IMG/VR virus record: IMGVR_UViG_3300046004_001044
Span: 1-55,507 of that record
Reading direction: 5' to 3' (one strand)
DNA: 55,507 bases
DNA from: a virus
The notes below the pieces were generated by a model that did not search any database, was not told the DNA's origin, and saw nothing but the letters and a program-made list of their open reading frames with translations. The position numbers and the translations under genes were made by a program. Positions 13,992 through 22,089 of the stretch are shown here, piece after piece; positions within the stretch are counted from its first letter, which is position 1; every line of letters starts with the position of its first letter.

Positions 13992-16408
13992 AGCCAGAAA
14001 TCATACTAACTCCTCAGTCATTCCCAAGTAGCGACATATCAGAGAGTCAAAAAGATACACCTGAGTTCGGATTACGAATCGGACAAGCTATTCAGCATGA
14101 ATGGTTTAATAAGGACGGAGGTAGCTGTAGATACTACAGTCAGAGAGCTGAGTTTCACAGATTAAGACTTTACGCTAGAGGAAATCAACCAATAGGCAAA
14201 TATAAGAAAGAGATGTCCGTTGATGGAGACTTGTCTTATATGAACCTAAACTGGGATGTCGTACCGATCATCCCTAAGTTTGTTGATATTGTTGTAAACG
14301 GCATGTCTGAAAGAGGTTACAAAATCAAGGCAACAGCTCAAGATTCAACCTCAGCAGAAAAGAAAAACCTCTTCCAAGATATGGTTGAGGCAGATATGGT
14401 TGCTAAGGAATTCTTACTTCAAACTCAACAGCAATTCGGCATAAATGCATTTAATGTAGATCCAAAAGAATTGCCTCAAAGCGATGATGAGATGTCGCTA
14501 TATATGGAGCTTAAATATAAGCCGTCCATTGAAATTGCAGAAGAAATCGCTCTTGACACCGTACTTGAATTAAATGACTTCAAACTTATACAGTCTCAGA
14601 TCGACAAAGATCAAGTAGAGATTGGAGTATCTTTCGTAAGTCATGACTTCCAGAAAGGAAATGGAGTTGTTGTGACGTATGAAGATCCAGCTAAAATGGT
14701 ATGGAGTTATACAGAGAAGCCAGACTTTTCTGATTGCTTCTATTTTGGTAAGGTTGATACAGTCCATTATACAGAACTATTAAAAATCAATCCAGACTTG
14801 ACTTCAGAGCGATTAGCGGAGTTAAGAGTATATGGGACATCATGGCTTAGTGCATATCCAGAAATAAGTAAGTATCAAGATGATATCTTCTCGAAAGATA
14901 CCGTTACATTACTTCATTTCAATTATCTTATGGACAAGCGATTTGTCTACAAGAATAAGAAAACTAAGATTGGAGGAAATAAAATAATCAAGAAGGACTC
15001 AAGTTTCTCACCAGAGGAAAACGAAAACTTTGAAGTTATTGATATATTGAAGCCAGTTTGGTATACTGGGATCATGGTTGCAGGTACAAATGAAATCCTT
15101 AAGTGGGAGATGTCTACCAATATGGTGCGACCTAAATCCCCATCTAATCGACCTCTTCCAAACTTTATCGGATTTGCACCAAGAATGTACAAAGGAAATA
15201 TCGACTCTTTAGTTAAGAGAATGATTCCTTTTGCCGATAGTATCCAATTGGATCACTTGAAGCTACAACAAATTAAAGCTAGAATTGTTCCTGACGGTGT
15301 ATTTATTGATGCTGACGGTATTAATGAAGTCGATTTAGGAAGCGGAGCTGCATACAATCCAGAGGACGCATTAAAGTTATATTTTCAGACTGGATCGGTA
15401 GTTGGTAGATCTTACACTGAAGAAGGTGGATTTAATAACGGACGCGTACCAATTCAAGAATTAAATAGTAGCGGAGGACAAAGTAAGATACAAGGTCTTA
15501 TCGCCTCATACGACTTTAACTTGAACATGATTCGCGATGTGACTGGTCTTAATGAAGCGCGTGATGGGTCAATGCCAAATGAGGATTCATTGGTTGGACT
15601 TCAGAAGCTTGCCGCATTAAACAGTAATACCGCTACCAAGCATGTACTTGACGGTAGACTAATGACAGTTCGAAGATTGGCATTATGTCTTTCATTAAGG
15701 ATTGCTGACATACTTGAATACGCGAGCTTTAAAGAACAGTTTGCTATGCAAATAGGCAAATACAACATCGCAATCCTTGAAGACATTAAGAATTTATATC
15801 TACATGATTTTGGTATATCTATCGACCTTGAGCCAGATCAAGAACAAAAAGATGCCCTAGAGCGAGATATTCAGATTTCACTTCAAAGAGAGCAGATATT
15901 CCTTGAGGATGCAATTGAAATTAGAGGAATCAAGAACATTAAGCTTGCAAACGAGGTATTAAAACTTAAGCGACGACTTAGACAGGAAGACTTAAGAGCA
16001 CGTGAGGACCAACAAGCAGCTCAACAAGCAGAAATTAATGCACAATCTCAACAAGCAGCTACATCAGCCAAAAAGGAGCAAATCCAAATGGAAGCTGAAG
16101 CAAAAATGCAAGTAAAACAAAATGAAGTTGCATTGGATATTCAGCGAATGGGTGCTGAGGTTGAGTACAAGCGTCAATTAATGAAGGAAGAGTTCGATTA
16201 TAATATGCAACTGAAAGGATTAGAGGTTGAAGGCATAAACAAAAAGGAAAAAGAGAAGGAAGATAGAAAGGATAAGCGAGTGGACTTAGAAGCTACACGT
16301 CAGTCTGATTTAATTGAACAGAGACAAAACAATCTTCCAGCAAAGAGCTTTGAAAGCACAAATGACAATTTTGATGCATTCGACTTCTCAGCATTTGGAC
16401 CTAAGTAA
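13988..16408 (+). CDS. Portal protein
   Basis: At 806 residues, in the invariant position after TerL. It would form the dodecameric channel at the head vertex through which DNA enters and leaves. The core resembles large portals of Bacteroidota podoviruses (YMNLNWDVVPIIPKFVDIVVNGMSERGYK near residue 85, and IRDVTGLNEARDGS near 516-530). The last 140 residues form a long charged, Gln- and Glu-rich coiled coil (about 650-780), as in portal proteins with a barrel extension. The ATG overlaps the terL stop. Confidence 0.85.
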   Translation: MKPEIILTPQSFPSSDISESQKDTPEFGLRIGQAIQHEWFNKDGGSCRYYSQRAEFHRLRLYARGNQPIGKYKKEMSVDGDLSYMNLNWDVVPIIPKFVDIVVNGMSERGYKIKATAQDSTSAEKKNLFQDMVEADMVAKEFLLQTQQQFGINAFNVDPKELPQSDDEMSLYMELKYKPSIEIAEEIALDTVLELNDFKLIQSQIDKDQVEIGVSFVSHDFQKGNGVVVTYEDPAKMVWSYTEKPDFSDCFYFGKVDTVHYTELLKINPDLTSERLAELRVYGTSWLSAYPEISKYQDDIFSKDTVTLLHFNYLMDKRFVYKNKKTKIGGNKIIKKDSSFSPEENENFEVIDILKPVWYTGIMVAGTNEILKWEMSTNMVRPKSPSNRPLPNFIGFAPRMYKGNIDSLVKRMIPFADSIQLDHLKLQQIKARIVPDGVFIDADGINEVDLGSGAAYNPEDALKLYFQTGSVVGRSYTEEGGFNNGRVPIQELNSSGGQSKIQGLIASYDFNLNMIRDVTGLNEARDGSMPNEDSLVGLQKLAALNSNTATKHVLDGRLMTVRRLALCLSLRIADILEYASFKEQFAMQIGKYNIAILEDIKNLYLHDFGISIDLEPDQEQKDALERDIQISLQREQIFLEDAIEIRGIKNIKLANEVLKLKRRLRQEDLRAREDQQAAQQAEINAQSQQAATSAKKEQIQMEAEAKMQVKQNEVALDIQRMGAEVEYKRQLMKEEFDYNMQLKGLEVEGINKKEKEKEDRKDKRVDLEATRQSDLIEQRQNNLPAKSFESTNDNFDAFDFSAFGPK

Positions 16409-16410
16409 TT

Positions 16411-16445
16411 TTAACAAAAAACACTCGTATTAAACTTTTTGTTAA
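16411..16445. repeat. 10-base inverted repeat in the portal-scaffold gap
   Basis: TTAACAAAAA (16411-16420) and TTTTTGTTAA (16436-16445) are perfect complements separated by 15 bases. The right arm overlaps the promoter box that follows. It could be a weak terminator or an operator. Confidence 0.4.
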
Positions 16446-16450
16446 ATTTG
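16443..16450 (+). promoter_or_regulatory. Promoter -7 box TAAATTTG
   Basis: An exact TAnnTTTG match 22 bases upstream of the scaffold-like gene, which precedes the major capsid gene; it would raise expression of head proteins. Confidence 0.6.
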
Positions 16451-16472
16451 TAACAATTTAAATCAAATATAA

Positions 16473-17564
16473 ATGGAAATCAAAGGAGTAAAAGTGACTG
16501 ATGGAGAGTCTAGATCTGCTGTAGAAGTAGAGAAAGAATTGGTCCAAAAGCACGAAGACGAAATTAAAGCAGACATTCCACCAGTAGTAACAGTTGCAGA
16601 TCCAGTGATCGACCCAGTTGTGACTAAGGCAGAATTAACTGAAGATGAAGTTCTTTCTTTTATTAAAACAAAAACAAATAGAGAAGTTAAATCTCTTGAT
16701 GAATTTAATGAACTGTTGAATCAACCAAAGGTAGAAGTGCCAGAGGACGTGGCAGCATTCTTGAAATACAAGGATGAAACAGGACGCGGATGGGATGACT
16801 ACCAAAAGTTACAACGCGACTTCACAACAGTTGACCCAAAGAAATTAATCAGAGACTTTTATAAGGAATCAGACCCAACCTTATCTGACAAAGAAATTGA
16901 ATTCAAAATGAAGAAATTCAATTATGATGAGGAAATCGATGATGAGGACGAAGTAATCGAAAAACAACTCGAATTAAAACAAGAGCTTAATAAAGCAACA
17001 AAGCATTTTGAGTCTCTAAAGGAACAGTATAAAGCTCCACTTGTGTCAAATGGGGATTTTGTTTCTAAGGAAGACAAAGAAAGCTACGAGGCTTATAAGA
17101 AGTATAAAGAATCGAGCCAAGCAAGTGCTAGTGACGTTCAAAAGCGTTCTACTTATTTTGCTGAAAAAACGAACGAAGTATTGTCTGATAATTTTGAAGG
17201 TTTCAATTTTACATTAGGCGAAGAAAAAGTTACGTTTAAACCAGCAGATGGTAAGACATTAAGAGAAAAACAGTCCAACGTTGAGAATTTCTTAAATCAA
17301 TTCGTGGATGAAAATGGCTTAATCAAAGACGCTGAGAAGTATCACAAAACATTAGCAGCAGCTGCTGACATTGACAAGTTTTTTGAGTTTGCTTATAACC
17401 AAGGCAAAGCCGCTGGAGTAGCAGACATCTCAAAAGATTCCAAGAACATCGACATGGGAGGAGTTAAATCTCAACCAGAAGGAGTTCGAAAAGATGGAAT
17501 AACTGTCAGATCAGTAGATGCAGGTAACGAGGCTTCATACAAGATAAAAAGTAAAAAGCAATAA
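16473..17564 (+). CDS. Putative capsid scaffolding protein, 363 aa
   Basis: A strongly charged, helical protein located between portal and major capsid genes, the usual place of the scaffold that guides procapsid assembly. It has an acidic N-terminal third, long helices (ELKQELNKATKHFESLKEQYK, around 165-185), and a C-terminus with a Gly-rich linker (DMGGVKSQPEGVRKDG) ending in basic KIKSKKQ. The basic tail could bind the capsid shell. No protease motif is seen. The role is inferred from composition and synteny. Confidence 0.65.
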   Translation: MEIKGVKVTDGESRSAVEVEKELVQKHEDEIKADIPPVVTVADPVIDPVVTKAELTEDEVLSFIKTKTNREVKSLDEFNELLNQPKVEVPEDVAAFLKYKDETGRGWDDYQKLQRDFTTVDPKKLIRDFYKESDPTLSDKEIEFKMKKFNYDEEIDDEDEVIEKQLELKQELNKATKHFESLKEQYKAPLVSNGDFVSKEDKESYEAYKKYKESSQASASDVQKRSTYFAEKTNEVLSDNFEGFNFTLGEEKVTFKPADGKTLREKQSNVENFLNQFVDENGLIKDAEKYHKTLAAAADIDKFFEFAYNQGKAAGVADISKDSKNIDMGGVKSQPEGVRKDGITVRSVDAGNEASYKIKSKKQ

Positions 17565-17585
17565 TAACCAAACACCTAAACAAAA

Positions 17586-18953
17586 ATGGCAGGTACAATC
17601 GGTGGGTCATTCAATTTGACTCCAAGTTCAACAAAGTCAGTATTGCAAAGCAACTACTTGACAAATTTTGACTTTTTAAGTCAATACTTACCAGACACTT
17701 ACGAGCAAGAATTTGCACGTTATGGAGATCGCTCTATTCCGTCTTTCTTACGTCAAATGTCTGCTGAAATCCCTTCTACATCTGATTTGATCAAATGGAC
17801 AGAAGAAGGTCGTTTACATACAAAATACACTTCAGTTACATCTGCTGCTGCTATCAATTCTGATACTGCTGTATTTACTGTTGCTGATGCTGGAATCACT
17901 GCATGTAACTTCCGCGTAGGTCAAACTGTATTCTTGTCTTCTGCTACTGTAGCAAATAAGGCTATTATCACAGCTGTATCTGGACTTACATTTACAGTTG
18001 CTTTCTATGAGGCTGCTGGTCAAGCGTTTGCTTTAGGAGCTACGGTAACTGCATTCGTTTACGGTTCTGAGTTCAAGAAAGGTACAAATGGTATGGACGG
18101 GTCTTTAGAGGCTGAAGTTGATATCTTCGAGGTATCTCCAGTTATCATGAAAGACAAGTATGAAATCGCTGCTTCAGACATGGCTCAAATTTCTTGGGTT
18201 GAAGTTGAAACAGACGAAGGCATGTCTTACTTGTGGTACTTGAAGTCTAAGTCAGAAACTCGTATGCGTTTCGATGACTACTTGGAAACAGGTATGATTG
18301 AAGGTACAGAGGCTGCTACTGGATCTGGAGCGTTAGCTGCTGGATTTAAAGGTACTCAAGGTTTATTCGATTCAATCGAAGACCGTGGTAACACTTGGTC
18401 TGGTGGGGTTCCATCAACATTGGCTGATTTCGATACAATTCTTACTCGTCTTGACAAGCAAGGATCTATCCAAGAAAACACATTGTTCTTAGATCGTACA
18501 TTCTCTTTGAATATCGATGACATGTTAGCTGCTCAAAACGCTTATGGCGCTGGTGGTACGTCTTACGGATTGTTCGACAATGACAAAGACATGGCTCTTA
18601 ACTTAGGATTCACAGGATTCCGTCGAGGATCTTATGATTTCTATAAGACTGACTGGAAATACTTAAATGATGCAACTCGTCGAGGTGGTATCGTTGGTGG
18701 AGCAGTTCATGGAGTAATGGTTCCAGCTGGAACAATGAACGTATACGATCAAGTATTAGGACAACGTGCTGCACGTCCGTTCTTACACGTTCGTTACCGT
18801 CAGTCTGAGACTGAATCAAGAAAGTACAAAACATGGATTACAGGATCTGCTGGTGGCGCAAGCAACAGCGACTTGGATGCAATGCAAGTACAATTCTTGT
18901 CTGAGAGATGTTTAGTTTCTTTAGGAGCTAATAACTTCTTCTTATTCAAATAA
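17586..18953 (+). CDS. Major capsid protein
   Basis: At 455 residues, followed by a strong terminator as expected for the most abundant virion protein. The N-terminal region has the pattern LPDTYEQEFARYGDRSI, FLRQM and SAEIPSTSDLIKWTEEGRLH, which closely resembles the HK97-fold major capsid proteins of crAss-like phages. A Thr/Ala-rich insertion of about 75 residues (roughly 77-160) looks like a small beta domain inserted in the shell protein. Codon use differs from the neighbours, with many CGT, GCT and TCT codons where others use AGA, GCA and TCA, consistent with selection for high translation. Confidence 0.85.
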   Translation: MAGTIGGSFNLTPSSTKSVLQSNYLTNFDFLSQYLPDTYEQEFARYGDRSIPSFLRQMSAEIPSTSDLIKWTEEGRLHTKYTSVTSAAAINSDTAVFTVADAGITACNFRVGQTVFLSSATVANKAIITAVSGLTFTVAFYEAAGQAFALGATVTAFVYGSEFKKGTNGMDGSLEAEVDIFEVSPVIMKDKYEIAASDMAQISWVEVETDEGMSYLWYLKSKSETRMRFDDYLETGMIEGTEAATGSGALAAGFKGTQGLFDSIEDRGNTWSGGVPSTLADFDTILTRLDKQGSIQENTLFLDRTFSLNIDDMLAAQNAYGAGGTSYGLFDNDKDMALNLGFTGFRRGSYDFYKTDWKYLNDATRRGGIVGGAVHGVMVPAGTMNVYDQVLGQRAARPFLHVRYRQSETESRKYKTWITGSAGGASNSDLDAMQVQFLSERCLVSLGANNFFLFK

Positions 18954-18961
18954 GCATGACT

Positions 18962-18993
18962 AGAGAGGGGTAGCAATATCCCTCTCTTTTTAT
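18962..18993 (+). terminator. Rho-independent terminator after the capsid gene
   Basis: AGAGAGGG (18962-18969) pairs with CCCTCTCT (18980-18987), followed by TTTTATTATTTT. It may set the ratio of capsid to downstream neck proteins. Confidence 0.8.
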
Positions 18994-19017
18994 TATTTTA
19001 ATTTTAATCAAATAACA

Positions 19018-19752
19018 ATGAAAACAGAAAACATTTACCTATTGGTATCTGGAAAGACTCCAGCATCCACGATTATTCAATCGAAAGACGTTCCATCACG
19101 AAGATTACTCTGGTATGATGAGAAAAAACAAAAAAACCGAAGCTTAAGATATTCATCAAATCAATCATCTATTTTTGTAGATGCTCAGGATGACAATGTA
19201 GTATTGGAACCAATCATCATGGAAGATGGTGAATTACGCGTTCCATCAACTAATCACGCACTTATTGAGTTTTTGGAAAAACACCCAGACAATAAAGTGT
19301 TGTTTTACAAATGGGACCCAGAAGCTGACGCTGAAGAGAAGATGAACCTTGAGAATTTGATTCTTGATGCTCAATTAGCAGCACGAGAATTATCTATTGA
19401 TCGCAAGGCAGCAATGCTTCGAATCTTTACAGATCACAACCCAGATAAGATGGATCCAAAAACTATCAACTGGCATGTAAACAACTTAGCCAAAGACATT
19501 CCTCGGGAATTCTTGGATGCATTAGATGATCCAGACTTGAATGTGGAAGATTTAGCAGTCCGAGCAATCAAAGATGGTTTTGTTGGTATCAGAAACAATA
19601 ACAGAGATATCTTCTACAACTTGAAAGATAAGAAGAGTAAGCTCATGACTATCCCATTAAACGAAACAGCTGAAGGAGCGCTATCACTCTGGTTTAAAAC
19701 AGATGATGGACTCGAATTATATCAATACTTAACTAAGCACTACGAAGAGTAA
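19018..19752 (+). CDS. Conserved head-region protein, 244 aa
   Basis: A mixed alpha/beta, acidic protein directly after the major capsid gene, with recognisable stretches (IEFLEKHPDNKVLFYKWDPEADAEEKM, around residues 80-107). Proteins of this kind occupy the same slot in other Bacteroidota podoviruses, but the function is not known. No catalytic motif or membrane segment is visible. It is bounded on both sides by terminators, so it forms a one-gene unit fed by readthrough from the capsid promoter. Confidence 0.6.
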   Translation: MKTENIYLLVSGKTPASTIIQSKDVPSRRLLWYDEKKQKNRSLRYSSNQSSIFVDAQDDNVVLEPIIMEDGELRVPSTNHALIEFLEKHPDNKVLFYKWDPEADAEEKMNLENLILDAQLAARELSIDRKAAMLRIFTDHNPDKMDPKTINWHVNNLAKDIPREFLDALDDPDLNVEDLAVRAIKDGFVGIRNNNRDIFYNLKDKKSKLMTIPLNETAEGALSLWFKTDDGLELYQYLTKHYEE

Positions 19753-19762
19753 ACAACAGAAG

Positions 19763-19792
19763 CCCATGCAATTATAAAGCATGGGTTTTTTT
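19763..19792 (+). terminator. Rho-independent terminator
   Basis: CCCATGC (19763-19769) pairs with GCATGGG (19779-19785) and is followed by a run of seven T. Confidence 0.8.
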
Positions 19793-19794
19793 AT

Positions 19795-19802
19795 TACCTT
19801 TG
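19795..19802 (+). promoter_or_regulatory. Promoter -7 box TACCTTTG
   Basis: An exact TAnnTTTG match just after the terminator, 27 bases before the ATG of the next gene. The in-frame TTG at base 19800 is part of this box, so it is not used as a start. Confidence 0.65.
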
Positions 19803-19829
19803 TATTTCAAAAACATAAAAGGTTTAACT

Positions 19830-20360
19830 ATGGCAAAATTTCTTAAATTCGCTATCGCGCCAAGCGTAGATAGTGGCACAACAGACGGCTCTCCGTCAGG
19901 AGCAAATGACTTGATTGATTCTGGTCAGAACTTCTTAACTACAGTAAAGGCAGGCGACTTGGTTCACAATACAACTGACGATGCATGGGACGTAGTTGCA
20001 GCGGTTGTTGATAACGACAACTTAACGTTAGTAACTGGAACAGTAGCTACTGCTAAAGCTTACGTTATCTATTCTGGAAACACAGCATTATATGAAGATC
20101 AATTGGTATCAGCTGAAAATGTTGTTATCGTAGAGCAAGCAACTCAGTCAACAGCTACAATTGCATACACCGCAGGAGGAACTGGAACTGACATCATTAC
20201 TGTAACTCACGGTAAATTGTCATCTGCTACTAGCAATGATATGCGTGCAGCAATCCAAAATGCAATCCTTGATTTACACTCTGGAAAAACTAAGCCAGAA
20301 GCATTCAAGGTTGTTTCTATCCCAACTGGAGTTGTTGTAACTGGAATCGCAGTAGCATAA
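19830..20360 (+). CDS. Putative head decoration/fibre protein, 176 aa
   Basis: Begins MAKFLKFAIAPSVDSG and continues as a beta-rich protein dominated by Thr, Ala, Val and Asp, ending PTGVVVTGIAVA. The middle has a segment typical of small beta domains (GQNFLTTVKAGDLVHNTTDDAWDVVAAVVDNDNLTLV). Short proteins beginning MAKFLKFPI occur after the capsid gene in related phages and are probably decoration or head-fibre proteins. It has its own promoter and terminator, implying separate, high expression. Confidence 0.6.
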   Translation: MAKFLKFAIAPSVDSGTTDGSPSGANDLIDSGQNFLTTVKAGDLVHNTTDDAWDVVAAVVDNDNLTLVTGTVATAKAYVIYSGNTALYEDQLVSAENVVIVEQATQSTATIAYTAGGTGTDIITVTHGKLSSATSNDMRAAIQNAILDLHSGKTKPEAFKVVSIPTGVVVTGIAVA

Positions 20361-20383
20361 TCTAGTTTCACAGTCATTTAATC

Positions 20384-20412
20384 GGGGGTACACATTGTAC
20401 CCCCTTTTTTAT
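20384..20412 (+). terminator. Rho-independent terminator
   Basis: GGGGGTAC (20384-20391) pairs perfectly with GTACCCCC (20397-20404), followed by six T. The hairpin ends directly against the next promoter box. Confidence 0.85.
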
Positions 20413-20420
20413 TATCTTTG
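20413..20420 (+). promoter_or_regulatory. Promoter -7 box TATCTTTG with ATG 5 bases downstream
   Basis: An exact TAnnTTTG match. Only CATT separates the box from the ATG at 20425, so the transcript would begin at or next to the start codon and be effectively leaderless. The identical 15 bases TATCTTTGCATTATG recur at 29756. Confidence 0.6.
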
Positions 20421-20424
20421 CATT

Positions 20425-21174
20425 ATGATTAATATTATAAGAAATACAGTCCTATCTATAATCAGTAAAGACAACAACGGATACTTAACTCCAGAAGAGT
20501 TCAATCTGTTGTCGCGTCAAGCTCAACTGGAGATATTCACTCAGTACATGTACGATCTGAATAATGCAATTATAAAGCAAAACGCAAGATTAAATGGTGG
20601 AAGCGGGTACTCAAATGTCCCAGCACAACTAACTGAAGTTTTAGATAAATTTTTAGTTGAAGATGTTTTAGAATATGATGCTACAACATTGAAGTTCTAC
20701 ATGCCATCAGATAATCCTGCTCAACCAGATGAGCCAGCAGCATATAAGCTTGAAAGGTTGACGTACAATGGATCAAGAGAGATTGAAAAAGTTTCTCATA
20801 CAAAGGCATTGAATCTAGTTTCTTCCAATCTTACAGCTCCAACATTGCTATTTCCAGTATATACACTAAACGAAAATGGTATATCAGGACAAGCAAGTAT
20901 TCAAATATACCCCACATCAATTGTAGCTGGAGATGTAACTATTTCATACTTAAGATACCCAAGAGATCCAAAATGGACATACACATCACTGACTGGAGGG
21001 GAGGCATTATTTAATCAATCCGCATCTGACTTTCAAGATTTTGAAATTCCAATATCTGACTCTGTAAGACTTATAATACTCATATGTAAATATGCTGGAG
21101 TATCAATAAGAGAAGGGGATGTAGTTACTGCAATGGCAAATGATGACGCAATGATTAAACAACAAAAAGCTTAA
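20425..21174 (+). CDS. Putative head-tail connector (adaptor) protein, 249 aa
   Basis: Starts MINIIRNTVLSIISKDNNGYLTPEEFNLLSRQAQLEIF and includes YLRYPRDPKWTY near residue 180 and a C-terminal helix. This pattern of an N-terminal helical EF-like stretch (DNNGYLTPEEFN) followed by beta domains is found in adaptor or neck proteins placed before the tail-tube genes of Bacteroidota podoviruses. The start chosen is the ATG after the promoter, since the longer frame runs back through the terminator. Function inferred by synteny. Confidence 0.6.
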   Translation: MINIIRNTVLSIISKDNNGYLTPEEFNLLSRQAQLEIFTQYMYDLNNAIIKQNARLNGGSGYSNVPAQLTEVLDKFLVEDVLEYDATTLKFYMPSDNPAQPDEPAAYKLERLTYNGSREIEKVSHTKALNLVSSNLTAPTLLFPVYTLNENGISGQASIQIYPTSIVAGDVTISYLRYPRDPKWTYTSLTGGEALFNQSASDFQDFEIPISDSVRLIILICKYAGVSIREGDVVTAMANDDAMIKQQKA

Positions 21175-21177
21175 TAG

Positions 21178-22086
21178 ATGGCATTCATATCAGATTACGC
21201 GTATTACGACAACTCAGGAGCCTCGCCAGCTAGTGCTAATTGGGGATCATATCAGTATGTATCACTAGATGATATTGTAAATAATTTCATGCTCGTAAAC
21301 GTAGGCGAAGACAAGCTTATTCATAACGTAAAACGATATGAAGTTGTATTTCATGCAAAACACGCGATACAGGACTTAAATTACAACGCACTAAAGGAAG
21401 TTAAGGCGATAGAGTTTATCGTCGGTAGTGACCTTAAAATGATACTTCCTCACGATTATGTGAACTACGTAAGACTTTCATTAGAAACTAATGGAGTGCT
21501 TTATGTGATGTCAGAAAACCAGCAAGCTATTTCCGCTACCGCATATACTCAGGATAACAATTTAGATCTTACATTCGATATTAACGGAAACGTAGTTACT
21601 GGTCAATCGAAACTTGATATACACAGATTAGCTCAAGAAGTGTATACTGGAGCAGGAATTTATAGCGGGAGTCTTGGATGGAATTGCGATGGAAACTGGT
21701 ATTTCCCCCACACATTTGGAGGTAGATATGGACTTGATACATCGAAGGCCAATTCAAATCCAACATTCAGAATAAACAGAGCGTCTGGAGTAATTGATTT
21801 CGCATCTAATATTTCCGATCAAGTAGTCGTTCTTGAATACATTTCTGATGGAATGAAAAACGGAATTGAGTCAGAGATAAATGTGAATAAGCTTTTTGAA
21901 GAATATATGTATGCTTACTTGAAATGGGCACTACTTAGCAATAAACACGGTATTCAAGAGTATGTTGTTAAAAGATGTTCTGATGAAAAAGCGAGGTTAA
22001 AAAGAAATGCTAAACTAGCACTCAGCAATATGCATCCATCAAGACTTCTTATGGCTATGAGAGGTAAGGACCAACAATTGAAGTAA
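21178..22086 (+). CDS. Putative neck/tail-tube protein, 302 aa
   Basis: N-terminal ADSS-like leader (FISDYAYYDNSG) is followed by a helix-strand core (VVFHAKHAIQDLNYNALKEVKAIEFIV near 60-86, LPHDYVNYVRLSLETNGVLY) typical of proteins that follow the adaptor and precede the large stabilisation protein in related podoviruses. It is probably a ring or tubular component of the neck. The C-terminal 60 residues are helical and basic, ending HPSRLLMAMRGKDQQLK. It lies 3 bases after the previous stop. Confidence 0.6.
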   Translation: MAFISDYAYYDNSGASPASANWGSYQYVSLDDIVNNFMLVNVGEDKLIHNVKRYEVVFHAKHAIQDLNYNALKEVKAIEFIVGSDLKMILPHDYVNYVRLSLETNGVLYVMSENQQAISATAYTQDNNLDLTFDINGNVVTGQSKLDIHRLAQEVYTGAGIYSGSLGWNCDGNWYFPHTFGGRYGLDTSKANSNPTFRINRASGVIDFASNISDQVVVLEYISDGMKNGIESEINVNKLFEEYMYAYLKWALLSNKHGIQEYVVKRCSDEKARLKRNAKLALSNMHPSRLLMAMRGKDQQLK

Positions 22087-22089
22087 TAT

